Positions 6,887 through 15,780 are shown, counted from the first letter of the stretch. The stretch: 42,539 nucleotides of DNA from Parafrankia elaeagni (GCF_000374165.1 NZ_KB893749.1:1-42539), one strand, 5' to 3'. Numbers and translations are program-made. The notes: a model not told the origin generated them from the letters alone.

Positions 6887-8395
6887 TCAGGCCAGGGCGG
6901 TGACGCCGCTGTCGGCCGGCGGCGCGGTCGGGGCGGTCGGGGCGGTGGGTGCGCTGGAGGACCCGGCGAACTCTTCGTTGCCGAACCGGCGTACCGCGGA
7001 CGCGACCTGCTCGGCGGACGCACCGGAGAGATCCCCGAGCGCGCACAGGACCAGGACACCGCCTGGATCGAGATAAGGGGGCTCGGACCGAACCTGGTAG
7101 CGCCTGAGCCAGGCAGGATCGGGTGAGCCCGACGAGCGGGGCGGGTCGGAAAGCCTGACCTCAAGGCGCCCGGCGCGGACGCGAGCACCGTCGATCTGCT
7201 CGCGGGTCAGCAGGTGATCCACGCCGTCACGCCGGTAGCGCAGCGCCGTCTCACTGATGAGGAGCAGATCGGGCCGACAGAAGAGGTAGCCGAAGACGAC
7301 AGCCCAGGAACCGAAGAAGCACGACCACACGGCCGCCGGTGCACCGATCCAGGCAGGATGATCGCCGACGTACACAACACTCCAGGGCGCGGCGGCGGCG
7401 GCCAGAGCCACGACTGCGAGAATCCCCCCCAGCACCCGTCGCAGCCTGGACTCGCGTAGTTCGACGGGTGGCTCGGCTGCGTGTTCCGGCTGTTCGCCTA
7501 CGTGCTTCGGCGGTTCTTCCGGGCGCTCCAGCGGTTCGCCTGCGTGCCCTGGCTCCTCGCGGTGCGGTGCGGCCAGTGCGCCACGAAGGGCTGCCAGCCC
7601 CGCGCTGCCGGTCAGGCGGTCCGCTGGATCCTTGGTGAGAAATCCCTCGATCACGGTCGCCAGCGACGCGGGCGTCCGCACGAAGCGGGGATGGTCGTGC
7701 AGGACAGCCTGGATCGTTGCGGCCTGGGTCGGACGGGAGAACGCCGAAGCTCCCTCGGCGGCGTAGTACAGCGTGGCCCCGAGTGAGAACAGGTCGCCTG
7801 CCGTGGACCGGCGGATGCCCGCGAACTGTTCCGGAGCGATATAGGTCAGGGTGCCGATCGGACCTTCGCTGATCGAGGGATCCGATCCGTGGACGGCGAC
7901 CCCGAAATCGACGAGCATGACGCGGCCGTCGTGGCCGATCAGAATGTTCGCGGGCTTGACGTCCCGATGGTTGATCCCGCGCTGGTGTGCTGCGACGAGT
8001 GCGTCCAGTATGGAGATGCCGATCCGGATGACCTCGTCGGCCGAGAACACGCCACGGGTACGGATCGCCTCGGCCAACGACACCGATGGCACGTACTCCA
8101 TGATGATCCAGGGGAGATTGTTCTCCTCGACCACGTCGAGCACGGTGACTACGTTGGGATGGTCGCGAAGTTTCGCCACCATCCGTGCCTCACGCATGAC
8201 CTGGGTGACCAGCAACGAGGTGTGGCCCGGCGATACCGTCGCAGGAATTCGCAGCTGTTTGGCCGCCACGGTGACGTTGAGGACCTCGTCGACGGCCCGC
8301 CAGACCGTTCCATAGGCGCCGGCGCCTATCTGCTCGATGAGCTGGTACCGCCCGGCGATCCTGGTGCCCACGGCGTCATCGGTTTCCGCTGCCAC
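6887..8395 (-). CDS. Membrane-anchored serine/threonine protein kinase (PknB-like)
   Basis: A 502-residue protein with GTG at 8395 after AAGGGGATTCC. Kinase domain at about residues 15-280: the glycine loop is GAGAYGTVW, Lys46 is in VAAKQL, the catalytic loop is HRDVKPAN (143-150), DFG is at 163-165 and GTLTYIAPEQ is the P+1 region. All catalytic residues are present. A Glu/Pro-rich linker follows, then two hydrophobic segments (VLGGILAVVALAAAAA and the WIGAPAAVW...FGYLFC stretch) and a globular C-terminal region not recognised. The tail ends in an APTAPTAP repeat. There are no PASTA repeats, so the signal sensed is unclear. The gene is divergent from the fibronectin-III protein, with a 205-base shared upstream region. 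Confidence 0.93.
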   Translation of the reverse strand: MAAETDDAVGTRIAGRYQLIEQIGAGAYGTVWRAVDEVLNVTVAAKQLRIPATVSPGHTSLLVTQVMREARMVAKLRDHPNVVTVLDVVEENNLPWIIMEYVPSVSLAEAIRTRGVFSADEVIRIGISILDALVAAHQRGINHRDVKPANILIGHDGRVMLVDFGVAVHGSDPSISEGPIGTLTYIAPEQFAGIRRSTAGDLFSLGATLYYAAEGASAFSRPTQAATIQAVLHDHPRFVRTPASLATVIEGFLTKDPADRLTGSAGLAALRGALAAPHREEPGHAGEPLERPEEPPKHVGEQPEHAAEPPVELRESRLRRVLGGILAVVALAAAAAPWSVVYVGDHPAWIGAPAAVWSCFFGSWAVVFGYLFCRPDLLLISETALRYRRDGVDHLLTREQIDGARVRAGRLEVRLSDPPRSSGSPDPAWLRRYQVRSEPPYLDPGGVLVLCALGDLSGASAEQVASAVRRFGNEEFAGSSSAPTAPTAPTAPPADSGVTALA

Positions 8396-8600
8396 GGAAT
8401 CCCCTTTGCGTGCTCCGAGCCTGGAAAACACGATCCTAGTGTCAGGCGGAGGTCGGCGCGACCGTCTTTGCGTGATCGGGGCCGTGGTTCGCCATGCGCC
8501 GGCCACTTCGGCTGGAACCAGAGTCGATCGAAGGCCGACGGTGTTAAGTTTTCGTGGTCAGGCGTGCCATCGTCCCGTCGACCCGAGAAACGAGACCAGT

Positions 8601-9653
8601 ATGGTTGTCGATGCCCCGCAGGCCAGTCCGGGCCAGGCAGCATCGAAAGAGACTGCCTCGGGTCCGGCTACGCCGCACGTTTCGGTTCGGGCGTTGCGCC
8701 AGGTCAGATCCCGGATTCGCGGCGGTGCGTGGCTTCTGCGGGCCGCCGTCGACACGGGTCTCCGTGCCAGCCTGACCGGCCTGGTTGTGGTCCTCGTCGC
8801 GGTAGCGGCGGGGCTCTGGACAGCGCAGGACGGTGCCGCCGAGGAAGAGCGGGACGTTGCTTCCACGCAGGCCGGTTCCGAGGTGGTCGGGCCGGCGGCT
8901 ACCGGCCCGACCCCCGGGCCCACGGGCGACCCGGAGCCACCCCGCAGCCGACCGCCTGTGGTCGAATCACCCGTGGTCGGGGCGTCTGTGGTCGAATCAC
9001 CCGTGGTCGGGGCGCCTGCGGTCGGCGTGCCCGTGGCTCCGACCGCTCTCAGCGCTGAGCCGGGAAACGCGACGGCACGGCTGTGCTGGGTGGCGTCGCC
9101 GGGTGCTGACGCGTACACGCTTTTCTACCGTGATGTGACGGCCGGGCAGGGCTGGGTGCGGATGCCCTATGCGATCCAGGGCACCTGTTACACCGCGCAG
9201 CAGCTGGTCAACGGTCGTACCTATGGATTTCGGATCACCGGCAGCAACAGCGCCGGCGAATCGGATCCGTCCAACACGGTCGCGGTCGAGCCGATGGCTC
9301 CGGCGCCGCTGTCGGCTCCGGCCCGGTCCACGCCCCCGGATCGGTCAACGAGTCCGCCCCAGATTCCGCCGCCGTCGGCCCCGCCGGCCCCCTCGGATCT
9401 GCGGGCGGAAACCGGCAATGCGACGGTGCGGCTGTGCTGGGTGGCGTCGCCGGGTGCTGACGCGTACACGCTTTTCTACCGTGATGTGACGGCCGGGCAG
9501 GGCCGACAGCGGCTGCCCTATCCGATCCAGGGCACCTGTTACACCGCACAGCAGCTGGTCAACGGGCAGACCTACGAGTTCTGGTTGACCGCGAGCAACT
9601 ATTCTGGTGAATCGAGGCTCTCCACGCCAGTCACCGTGACGCCTGGCGGCTGA
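8601..9653 (+). CDS. Membrane protein with two fibronectin type III domains
   Basis: A 350-residue protein. A basic N-terminus is followed by one hydrophobic helix (SLTGLVVVLVAVAAGLW, about residues 55-72), so it is a signal anchor with an exported C-terminus. A Pro/Val-rich spacer contains the repeat VVESPVVGA. Two fibronectin-III domains follow, each with the PTALSAEPGNATARLCW-type opening, a YTLFYRD strand and a Y-x-F-x-I/L-T-x-S-N-x-x-G-E-S ending. A Cys pair (LCW and GTCYT) in each domain could form a disulfide. The two domains are nearly identical at DNA level, showing a recent internal duplication. ATG at 8601 was chosen as the first in-frame start before the anchor. The role is probably extracellular binding or a stalk; no enzymatic domain is seen. 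Confidence 0.8.
   Translation: MVVDAPQASPGQAASKETASGPATPHVSVRALRQVRSRIRGGAWLLRAAVDTGLRASLTGLVVVLVAVAAGLWTAQDGAAEEERDVASTQAGSEVVGPAATGPTPGPTGDPEPPRSRPPVVESPVVGASVVESPVVGAPAVGVPVAPTALSAEPGNATARLCWVASPGADAYTLFYRDVTAGQGWVRMPYAIQGTCYTAQQLVNGRTYGFRITGSNSAGESDPSNTVAVEPMAPAPLSAPARSTPPDRSTSPPQIPPPSAPPAPSDLRAETGNATVRLCWVASPGADAYTLFYRDVTAGQGRQRLPYPIQGTCYTAQQLVNGQTYEFWLTASNYSGESRLSTPVTVTPGG
9078..9503 (+). repeat. 75-bp exact direct repeat within the fibronectin-III gene
   Basis: Bases 9078-9152 are repeated at 9429-9503 without a difference that I can see; similarity continues downstream to about 9210 and 9560. The copies are 351 bases (117 codons) apart, in frame, and each covers the first half of one fibronectin domain. 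Confidence 0.85.
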
Positions 9654-9661
9654 GCAGCGCG

Positions 9662-9694
9662 GTGGACGCGAAGTGGACGCGAAGTGGACGCGAA
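9662..9694 (+). repeat. 11-bp tandem repeat, three copies
   Basis: GTGGACGCGAA is repeated three times in a row, starting nine bases after the stop of the fibronectin gene. A fourth, altered copy (GTCGAACGCGA) follows. Confidence 0.85.
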
Positions 9695-9745
9695 GTCGAA
9701 CGCGATACCGGCCCTACCTGAACGGCGGCTTCCGCGAATGTGGGC

Positions 9746-10600
9746 TCATCCCGCAGTCGCGCCGACGAGCAGCAGCGATGCCAGCTGCTGCCAGTTCTCC
9801 ACCACAGCCGCCACGCCGACCTCGCGGAAAGCCGCGATCCGTGCCTCGCGTTCGGCCGGGAGGACGAACTGGAGATTGCCGACGGTGGGAATGCCCGCCC
9901 GGACAGCCGCCGTCGCCCCCGTCAGGGAGTCCTCGACAGCCACCGCCTCCGCCGGTGCCACACCCTCGCGCTCACAGGCGATCCGGTAGACGGTCGGATC
10001 GGGCTTGCTGGTCGGAACCGGGGGGGTGTCCTCAGCGCTGTAGCGCACCTGGGGCGGAAGCAGCCCGGTGAGGCCGGCCGCGGTGAAAGACGCCTCCAGG
10101 CGGCTCAGTGCACTCGAGCTGACCGCCGCCAGGCGGTATCTCGCACCCAGGCTGGCGAGCGGGCCCAGCACCTCGGGGTCCGGTCGCAGCACCGTGCGGA
10201 GCCGGTTGCTCACACGGCGCTTCTCCTCGGCGACCCACCATTCCATCTCGGCGGCCGACACACGCTCGGCGACTCCCGCGGACGGTTCCACCGGCTCGAC
10301 GGGATCCGTCGAAGTCTCCACGGGGACGCCGGCGTCGGCCGCCGCCTGCAGGGCCACGGAGCGGAAGTTGCGGCCCATGGCGGCGCGGCGCAGATCCTCG
10401 GGCGTCCAGCGGTGACCGACCCCGATACGTTCCAGGAAGTCATTGGTGACCTCGGTCGACGCGGTGAACGCGGGCGCCTCCGAGGGGAACAGGTTGTCGT
10501 CCGCGTCGCAGAGCACGATCCTGACCGCGGAGGCGTCCAGGCCCTCGGGCACCGCGGTTCTCGAAGCACTGGTTCCCGAAGCCTTCGGAAGCGTTGTCAC
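9746..10600 (-). CDS. HAD-superfamily hydrolase (sugar-phosphatase/beta-phosphoglucomutase-like)
   Basis: A 284-residue protein. Motif I is LCDADDNLFPSE (the D-x-D pair is nucleophile and acid/base), motif II is AAVSSSALSRLE, the motif III lysine is in TSKPDPTVY and motif IV is AVEDSLTGATAA. The cap domain lies between motifs I and II. The order and spacing fit the subfamily I phosphatases that act on small sugar phosphates. The GTG start at 10600 overlaps the stop of the upstream dehydrogenase by four bases (GTGA), so the two are one operon. The pair suggests polyol metabolism: the dehydrogenase oxidises a polyol or reduces a ketose and the HAD enzyme removes phosphate from a related sugar phosphate. 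The exact substrate is an inference. Confidence 0.85.
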   Translation of the reverse strand: MTTLPKASGTSASRTAVPEGLDASAVRIVLCDADDNLFPSEAPAFTASTEVTNDFLERIGVGHRWTPEDLRRAAMGRNFRSVALQAAADAGVPVETSTDPVEPVEPSAGVAERVSAAEMEWWVAEEKRRVSNRLRTVLRPDPEVLGPLASLGARYRLAAVSSSALSRLEASFTAAGLTGLLPPQVRYSAEDTPPVPTSKPDPTVYRIACEREGVAPAEAVAVEDSLTGATAAVRAGIPTVGNLQFVLPAEREARIAAFREVGVAAVVENWQQLASLLLVGATAG

Positions 10601-12168
10601 CGGACCTCCTCGTTGGAGTCGAGCAGAGCCGCGAGCATGCCGCGAACTCCGTCGTGGGACGCGCGTGTGAGCAGTTCGCCGAGCTCCGCGACCAGGTCGG
10701 TGTCCTCGACCAGATCGCCGAAGATATCGCGAAGCTCCAGCAGCGCCGTCGGATCGTCGCCACCGGCCTGCGCGGCGAGCCGGAGATCCTCGGCTCGCGA
10801 GTCCTCGATGGTCAGCGGGCGGCCATCCAGGTCTTCACCGCGCAGGAAGCGCAGCCACCCCGCCAGCGCCGCCAGCAGCAGCCGGTGTGGCCTCCCCGCC
10901 ACGCGGGCCTCGCCCAGCGAGGACAACAGATGGTGGGGGACCTTCGTCGATCCTCGCCGGCACAGCCGCAGCAGACTGTCGCTGATGGCAGGGTTCGCGA
11001 TGCGGTCGAGGGTCGTCGTCACGTACTCGTCGGTGTCCTGGCCGGGCAGCTCCGGGAGCAGCGGGGCGATTTCCTCGCGCAGCAGGCGCGACATGTACTC
11101 CGACAGCACAGGCTCGGCCATGGCCTGGTCAGTGGTCTCCAACGAAGCGAGCACGCCCAGGTAGCCAAGCGCGCAGTGCCCGCCGTTGAGCAGGCGGCCC
11201 TTCATGAACTTCCAGGGTGCGACGTCGTCGACCACCTGCACACCGACCCGCTCCAGCGGAGGCCGCTCGGCGCAGAAGTCGTCCTCGACGACCCACTGCC
11301 GGAACGTCTCCGTGACCACCGGCCAGCGGTCGGGGACCCCGAACTCACCCTCGATCTGGTCGCGCAGCTGGGGGCTGGTGGTCGGGGTGATGCGGTCCAC
11401 CATGCCGCTGGGGAAAGCCACGTTCTCCCGGACCCAGGAGGTGAGGTCCTCGCCGGTCTGGGCGTCGAGCAGTCCCGCGAACTCGAGAACGGCAAGCCGA
11501 ACCGCGGCACCCGAGTCGTCGAGGTTGTCACAGGACAGCACCGTGAACGGGCCCGTGCCCTCCGCCCGGCGCCGGCGCAGGGCGGCGACGAGCAGCCCGG
11601 TCGCGGTCACCGGGTCTTCCGGAGTCGCCAGATCGTGACGGACCGCTGGGATATCGGAACGCACCTGGTAGCCCTCACTGGTCACGGTCATCGTGACCAG
11701 CCGGGTGGTCGGGGACGCCAGCAGGTCGGCGACCTGCTTGGGCTGCTCCGGGAGATACAGGTAGTCGACGAGGGCGCCGACGAGTCGGGCGCGGGCACCG
11801 TCACGGTCACGCTCGACGACCGTGTAGAGCCCGTCCTGGTCACGGAGCACCTCGCCGATCTGCGGACTGCGCATACCGACTCCGACCACGCCCCAGCCGG
11901 TCTCGCCTGTGGCGGCAAGGTCGTCGAAGTACAGGATGGGGTGCGCGCGCGCGAAGCTTCCGACGCTGAGATGAACGACGGATGGAGTCAGTGCGCGCCT
12001 GTCGTAGGCGGGCCTCTCCACGCGGTCTCCCAGCTTCGCGACCGTGCTCTCCGCGAGCACAGGTGGCACCGTCCGCCGCGAGCGGGGAAAGGGCACGACC
12101 GCCGTGTCCGCCTGCCGGCCCCTGCTTACCCCACTGGTGCCGCGATGATGTTTGGTCGCCGTTTCCAT
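10597..12168 (-). CDS. Mannitol/fructuronate-type long-chain polyol dehydrogenase
   Basis: A protein of about 523 residues from ATG at 12168. The NAD-binding half contains HLSVGSFARAHPILYFDDL and GWGVVGVGMR; the C-terminal half contains the family signature VAPWKFMKGRLLNGGHCALG, with the catalytic Lys323, Asn328 and His331. It fits polyol-specific long-chain dehydrogenases (mannitol 2-dehydrogenase, fructuronate and tagaturonate reductases). The frame stays open to 12234, where a GTG precedes 22 extra residues; the ATG is chosen, but neither has a strong ribosome site. The N-terminal 60 residues are longer than usual. It is followed directly by the HAD phosphatase, overlapping it by four bases. 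Confidence 0.88.
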   Translation of the reverse strand: METATKHHRGTSGVSRGRQADTAVVPFPRSRRTVPPVLAESTVAKLGDRVERPAYDRRALTPSVVHLSVGSFARAHPILYFDDLAATGETGWGVVGVGMRSPQIGEVLRDQDGLYTVVERDRDGARARLVGALVDYLYLPEQPKQVADLLASPTTRLVTMTVTSEGYQVRSDIPAVRHDLATPEDPVTATGLLVAALRRRRAEGTGPFTVLSCDNLDDSGAAVRLAVLEFAGLLDAQTGEDLTSWVRENVAFPSGMVDRITPTTSPQLRDQIEGEFGVPDRWPVVTETFRQWVVEDDFCAERPPLERVGVQVVDDVAPWKFMKGRLLNGGHCALGYLGVLASLETTDQAMAEPVLSEYMSRLLREEIAPLLPELPGQDTDEYVTTTLDRIANPAISDSLLRLCRRGSTKVPHHLLSSLGEARVAGRPHRLLLAALAGWLRFLRGEDLDGRPLTIEDSRAEDLRLAAQAGGDDPTALLELRDIFGDLVEDTDLVAELGELLTRASHDGVRGMLAALLDSNEEVR

Positions 12169-12223
12169 ATCGAGTAGAGTCAAGGCTTCCTTGAATTCGC
12201 CGAAGGCTTGCTGGGCCGCTTCT

Positions 12224-12235
12224 CGTGTTAACACG
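12224..12235. promoter_or_regulatory. Perfect 12-bp palindrome upstream of the polyol dehydrogenase
   Basis: CGTGTTAACACG is fully self-complementary and lies 56 bases upstream of the chosen dehydrogenase ATG. It could be an operator for the polyol operon. If translation begins at the alternative GTG (12234), it would overlap the start codon. Confidence 0.35.
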
Positions 12236-12835
12236 ATGTATCAGTGTCCGCGTTCTGTCCGCGAACGGGTCCCGCCTCCCTCTCGAACCTCTCGTCCCCC
12301 TGTTCGATGTCCCGAAGATCCACCTCGGGAACCGGTGAGGTTCGCGTCACGCTCTTTCTCGATCTTCCTGGCTGAAGCCGTACAGGTCGGGAAGTCGGAC
12401 TTAAGGTCTACCAGCCCTCCGGCGTGTGACGGACCATCGATCTGGTTCGTAAGGCGAACGCAAGGCCGGCTAGTCACCGAGGCGCCGATGTTCTGGGCCT
12501 CAGGTTTCCCTGCTGATCCTGGGCTGGGGCTGGGGCTGGGGCTGTGTCGGGTCCGGGTGCCGCACCGATCGCGCTTTACGGCGAGGAGCGGGATGTGCCG
12601 CAGGGGTGGGCGCGGCGGTGAGGTCCGCGCAGAACGTCACGTCGCGGTCGCGGATCGTCCGGGCGTGCACGGTGGGGCCGGTGAACGCGCAGTCGCGGCT
12701 GACCTGGGAGTCGACCTGGGAGTCGACCGGGGCGGAGCCGGCGGAACTGTCATGAACGGCTTTTGTTCTGCCTGTCGGCCAGGCCTTCGAGGCGCGACCC
12801 TGGAACGACATCCGGCGACTGGACCGTGGCCGGGG
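12236..12835. other. 600-base stretch without a recognisable gene
   Basis: Open frames exist on both strands, but none has a recognisable domain. A CTGGGG hexamer repeat is at about 12522-12545 and a doubled TGGGAGTCGACC at about 12706-12731. Similarity to mobile or decayed genes cannot be excluded; the flanking membrane genes are themselves broken. Confidence 0.4.
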
Positions 12836-13175
12836 TTAGCAGTCCTGCCCCGAGGTGTCGATGCTGTTTTCCAGCCCTGGACGTTTCCAGCCCTGGACGG
12901 CGAAAACGACCATCATGGCGGCGAGGCAGAGCAGGCCGAGGGCGGAAAGCGCGATGGAGGATGGAGAGAGCACGGTGGTCGCGCAGCAGGGCCGCGGTCG
13001 GGTTCAGAGACAGGCCGGTGAACAGCAGCGCCAGGGCCAGTGACCGCGAACGAGATGCTCGCCCCCCGAACGGCTGATGCCGGAACGGCCGCTTACGCGC
13101 GACCTCGGCCAGGAAGTATGCGGCGGCCAGGGCCCAGGCCGCGGCGAACATTATCGAAATAACCTGGTTGGGCAT
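12836..13175 (-). pseudogene. Small three-helix membrane protein with a frameshift
   Basis: From ATG at 13175 the minus strand encodes MPNQVISIMFAAAWALAAAY and a second hydrophobic stretch SLALALLFTGLSLNPTAALL. Near 12965-12990 the sensible frame changes. The other frame reads SSIALSALGLLCLAAMMV, continues as VFAVQGWKRPG and stops at TAA 12836-12838. Joined, the three helices make a protein of about 113 residues. The original frame instead continues as a low-complexity Arg/His/Pro-rich tail to 12750. A one-base indel, biological or from sequencing, is the simplest reading. No family was recognised. Confidence 0.5.
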
Positions 13176-13357
13176 CCCTGTGACTCCCATTCAAAAATGG
13201 AACGGGGGCGCATGCGGCTTCCCGCGGAACACCACGAGGGCACCCTTGGGCGGAGCCGGGTAGGACGGTGACAGCGCCGTCCAGTCCGAAGCCGAACGCT
13301 CCGCCCAGCAGGGCGCCGGCGAGCACCGGACGCGGGGTACGGCGCCACCACCAGCGG

Positions 13358-13540
13358 GACGCGCAGGTCACGACGGCCCACCTGTCCTGGGACTACACGA
13401 CCTTCCTGAACATCGCCTTCCTCGCGCTGGCCGGGTTGCTCGTACGCCGGTTCGTGCGTACCGGCGGCCTCCCCATGCTGCGCGGGATGGTCGGCAGCCC
13501 GGACGGGGCGGCCGACCACCATGACACCACCCGGCGCAGC
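13358..13540 (+). pseudogene. C-terminal remnant of a YraQ/UPF0718-type permease
   Basis: The plus strand reads AHLSWDYTTFLNIAFLALAG and RRFVRTGGLPMLRGMVGSPDG, followed by a His-containing tail. This matches the last transmembrane helix and end of actinobacterial YraQ/ArsP-like permeases. Everything upstream of this helix is missing and no stop follows in register, so only about 60 codons of a permease remain. Confidence 0.55.
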
Positions 13541-13645
13541 GAGCAGCGGACGCCGCACACTCCGACGACCACGAACGATCCCCGGCATCGGCAAGGTGTG
13601 CGGCCCTCGCCTGCGGCATGTCGTCAGCGCGGGGCCGCGTCCGGG

Positions 13646-15154
13646 TCAGGCCGAGTGGCTGTGCGTGCTGCTGCCGTCGTGCTGGTGCACGTTCTGGTGC
13701 TGGTGCACGTAGAGCTCCCGGCGGTGCGGGCGCCCCGGTCCTCGGGACGGCTCGGGCAGGCGGAATGTCACGGGGCGGCTGTGCTCGGCGTGCAGACGCT
13801 CGGCGTTGTAGACGCGAGGGAACTTCCAGAGCATGCGTACGAAGTTCGTCTGGCCGTGGGCGAGATGCCCGGCGACGATGCGGGCGGTGCCGGCCAGCGC
13901 CCGTACGCCGAGATGTTTGCGGTTGAGCACCGCCTGGGTCGCCACGAGCTCGCGGTAGAACTCGTCGAGGGGCAGCCGGGTCGGGGTCACCGCGTGCTGG
14001 ATGTCGAAGAGCCTGTAATCAAGGCTGGTGAGCTGCTGCGCCTGGGTGTGCCAGATCTCGGTGCCCGGGTAGGGCGTGATGACGGTGAGGTGGACGATCT
14101 CCGGGACCGACAGAGCCCACTCCCGCACGAGCCGGAACTGTTCGGTGTCCCAGCCGGGGTCGGCTATCAGGTTCACCGCGACGGTGATTCCGATCCTCCG
14201 GGCGATCTCAAGGGCTTTGATGTTCTCGTCGGGGGAGATGCGCTTGTGGAACAGGTCGAGACCCTCGGCGTCGAGTGCCTCCATGCCGAGGAACATGTAG
14301 GTCAGGCCCAGCCGGTGCCAGCGCTGGAAGACCTCGGGATGGCGCAGCAGGACGTCGGCGCGGGTCTCCAGGTAGTAGCGCTTGCGGATGCGGCGGCGTT
14401 CGATCTGGTCGGCGATGGCCATGCCGTGGTCGGGTTTGATGAACGCGACGTCGTCGACGAGGAAGACGTTGGGCTCCTGGATGGTGGCGAGCTCGTGCCC
14501 GGCGACGTCCGGTGACATCCGCCGGTAGCTGCGGCCATAGAAGGTCCAGGCACTGCAGAAGGAGCAGTCCCATGGGCAGCCGCGGGTGAACTCGACCGAG
14601 GCACAGGGGTCGAGTTCGCCGATGAAGTACCTGCTGCGGTGGGGCAGCAGGTGGCGGGCGGGCAGCGGCTCGTCGAGCGTGGGCAACATGGTCGGGGGCG
14701 GCCCTGTGCCGGCGCGGGTGACCACACCGGGCACCTCGTGCAGGCTGTCCCGGTCGGTGGCGAGGATACGGGGGGCAACCGTCTCGCCCTCGCCGCGGGC
14801 GACTGCGTCGATCGCCTCCTGACAGGTGTCGAGCAGGTGCCTGGCGATGAACGAGACGCTGTGGCCGCCGGCGACCACCAGGCAGCCGGGCAGCACCGCC
14901 TTGGCCTGCTTTGCGAGGGTGATGACCTCGGGGACGTTGGCCAGGTAGTTCAGCCCGAACATGACACATTCCGGCCGAAAGCGGCGAAGGGCGTCAGGGT
15001 AGCTCTTCGCCTGGTCCGTCTGCAGGTCGATGATGCGGACATCGTGGCCATGCCGCAGAAGCGCCGCACCCACTCTTTCGAGACCGATCGGCTCAAGTCG
15101 GAGAAATATTTCGGAATACATCAGAGCGCTCGGATGGACCAGGAGTACCCGCAT
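13646..15154 (-). CDS. hpnR: Hopanoid C-3 methylase, B12-binding radical SAM protein
   Basis: A 502-residue protein with ATG at 15154 after GAGGCGAGG. The N-terminal B12-binding region begins RVLLVHPSALMYSEIFLRLEP and includes NYLANVPEVI and VVAGGHSVSF. The radical SAM cluster motif is Cys193-x3-Cys197-x2-Cys200 in TRGCPWDCSFCSAWTFYGRS, followed by VDDVAFI, YYLETRADVL and the characteristic GQTNFVRMLWKF near the end. The match to HpnR along the whole length is close. HpnR adds a methyl group at C-3 of the hopanoid A-ring using SAM and cobalamin. The C-terminus has an unusual His-rich tail. No other hopanoid gene (squalene-hopene cyclase and so on) is in the window, so it acts with genes elsewhere. 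Hopanoids are abundant in Frankia membranes and vesicles. Confidence 0.92.
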   Translation of the reverse strand: MRVLLVHPSALMYSEIFLRLEPIGLERVGAALLRHGHDVRIIDLQTDQAKSYPDALRRFRPECVMFGLNYLANVPEVITLAKQAKAVLPGCLVVAGGHSVSFIARHLLDTCQEAIDAVARGEGETVAPRILATDRDSLHEVPGVVTRAGTGPPPTMLPTLDEPLPARHLLPHRSRYFIGELDPCASVEFTRGCPWDCSFCSAWTFYGRSYRRMSPDVAGHELATIQEPNVFLVDDVAFIKPDHGMAIADQIERRRIRKRYYLETRADVLLRHPEVFQRWHRLGLTYMFLGMEALDAEGLDLFHKRISPDENIKALEIARRIGITVAVNLIADPGWDTEQFRLVREWALSVPEIVHLTVITPYPGTEIWHTQAQQLTSLDYRLFDIQHAVTPTRLPLDEFYRELVATQAVLNRKHLGVRALAGTARIVAGHLAHGQTNFVRMLWKFPRVYNAERLHAEHSRPVTFRLPEPSRGPGRPHRRELYVHQHQNVHQHDGSSTHSHSA

Positions 15155-15581
15155 CGCCTCGCCTCGTTCTCGGCCAGAGTGCCCGGTCTTCGTCTTTTTG
15201 TCGTCGTGCTTTCCGTGTCTCCGGGAGGAGGGGAGAGCCCCGTCGAGGCCCTTCAATGGCCTGCTCTACCCGTGGGAATCTGTTCCACGCGGGCGCGATC
15301 GCTCCTGTCGGCCTGGCGAACGGACAGCCATGGTTCCCGCGACGTGGTTCGGAGGGTGCTGCCAGCACTGGGATATGAGATCCCGGCCGAGATCCCAGCG
15401 GTCGGCGGGTCCACCGGCGCGGCAGTATTCATGAACTCAGATGTGCAGGTCACCGTGACCGGCGCCGACCCCGGCGGGGCGGGACTTTTCTCATCGAGTT
15501 CCGCCCCCTGCCTGAGCCATGGGCTCGGCACCACCTCGACGTCGGCTGTCCTGCGGAGAACACCGGAAATGGGGAGGTTTC
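15155..15581. other. Intergenic region upstream of hpnR
   Basis: About 430 bases between hpnR and the genes on the other strand. No coding sequence with a recognisable domain, no RNA gene and no strong inverted repeat was found. The promoter of hpnR should lie near its 3' (15155) end. Confidence 0.35.
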
Positions 15582-15722
15582 ATGCTGTTCGCCTCACCAA
15601 CCTGCCGGTTGGGAACTGTTGTCCGAGTCCGACGAGTCCTTACCGTGGGCGGCCGGGGCTGCCTGCCTGCTCTCGGAGTGAGGTATGGTATCCAGTCGAA
15701 TCTGGTACCAGGTAGGGGGTAG
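15582..15722 (+). CDS. Possible small leader peptide before the MerR gene
   Basis: A 46-codon frame with ATG at 15582, seven bases after a strong GGGGAGG ribosome site. The peptide is basic and Val/Arg/Gly-rich (MLFASPTCRLGTVVRVRRVL then GGRG). It ends at TAG 15720-15722, 58 bases before the MerR gene, and its last codons overlap the putative MerR operator. No homologue is known to me. The ribosome site is the only positive evidence; it may be fortuitous. Confidence 0.25.
   Translation: MLFASPTCRLGTVVRVRRVLTVGGRGCLPALGVRYGIQSNLVPGRG
15686..15710. promoter_or_regulatory. Dyad upstream of the MerR gene (possible autoregulatory site)
   Basis: TGGTATCCAG (15686-15695) and CTGGTACCA (15702-15710) form an imperfect inverted repeat around TCGAAT. 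CTGGTACCAG at 15702-15711 is itself a perfect palindrome. MerR proteins commonly bind dyads in their own promoters; the site is 71 bases upstream of the chosen ATG. Confidence 0.4.
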
Positions 15723-15780
15723 GTTGACGACAGATCATTCTGGTTGTGATGTCGCTGCTGGCAGGTCGACTTCCCCTCTC

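Noticed and set aside
10594-12177. 527-codon plus-strand frame opposite the polyol dehydrogenase
   Set aside because: Shadow of a well-supported dehydrogenase; no ribosome site or domain.
12500-12811. Possible pentapeptide-repeat-like protein on the minus strand
   Set aside because: Only one short stretch (CAFTG and neighbours) resembles the pattern, and the frame ends in a PQPQPQ repeat without start signals.
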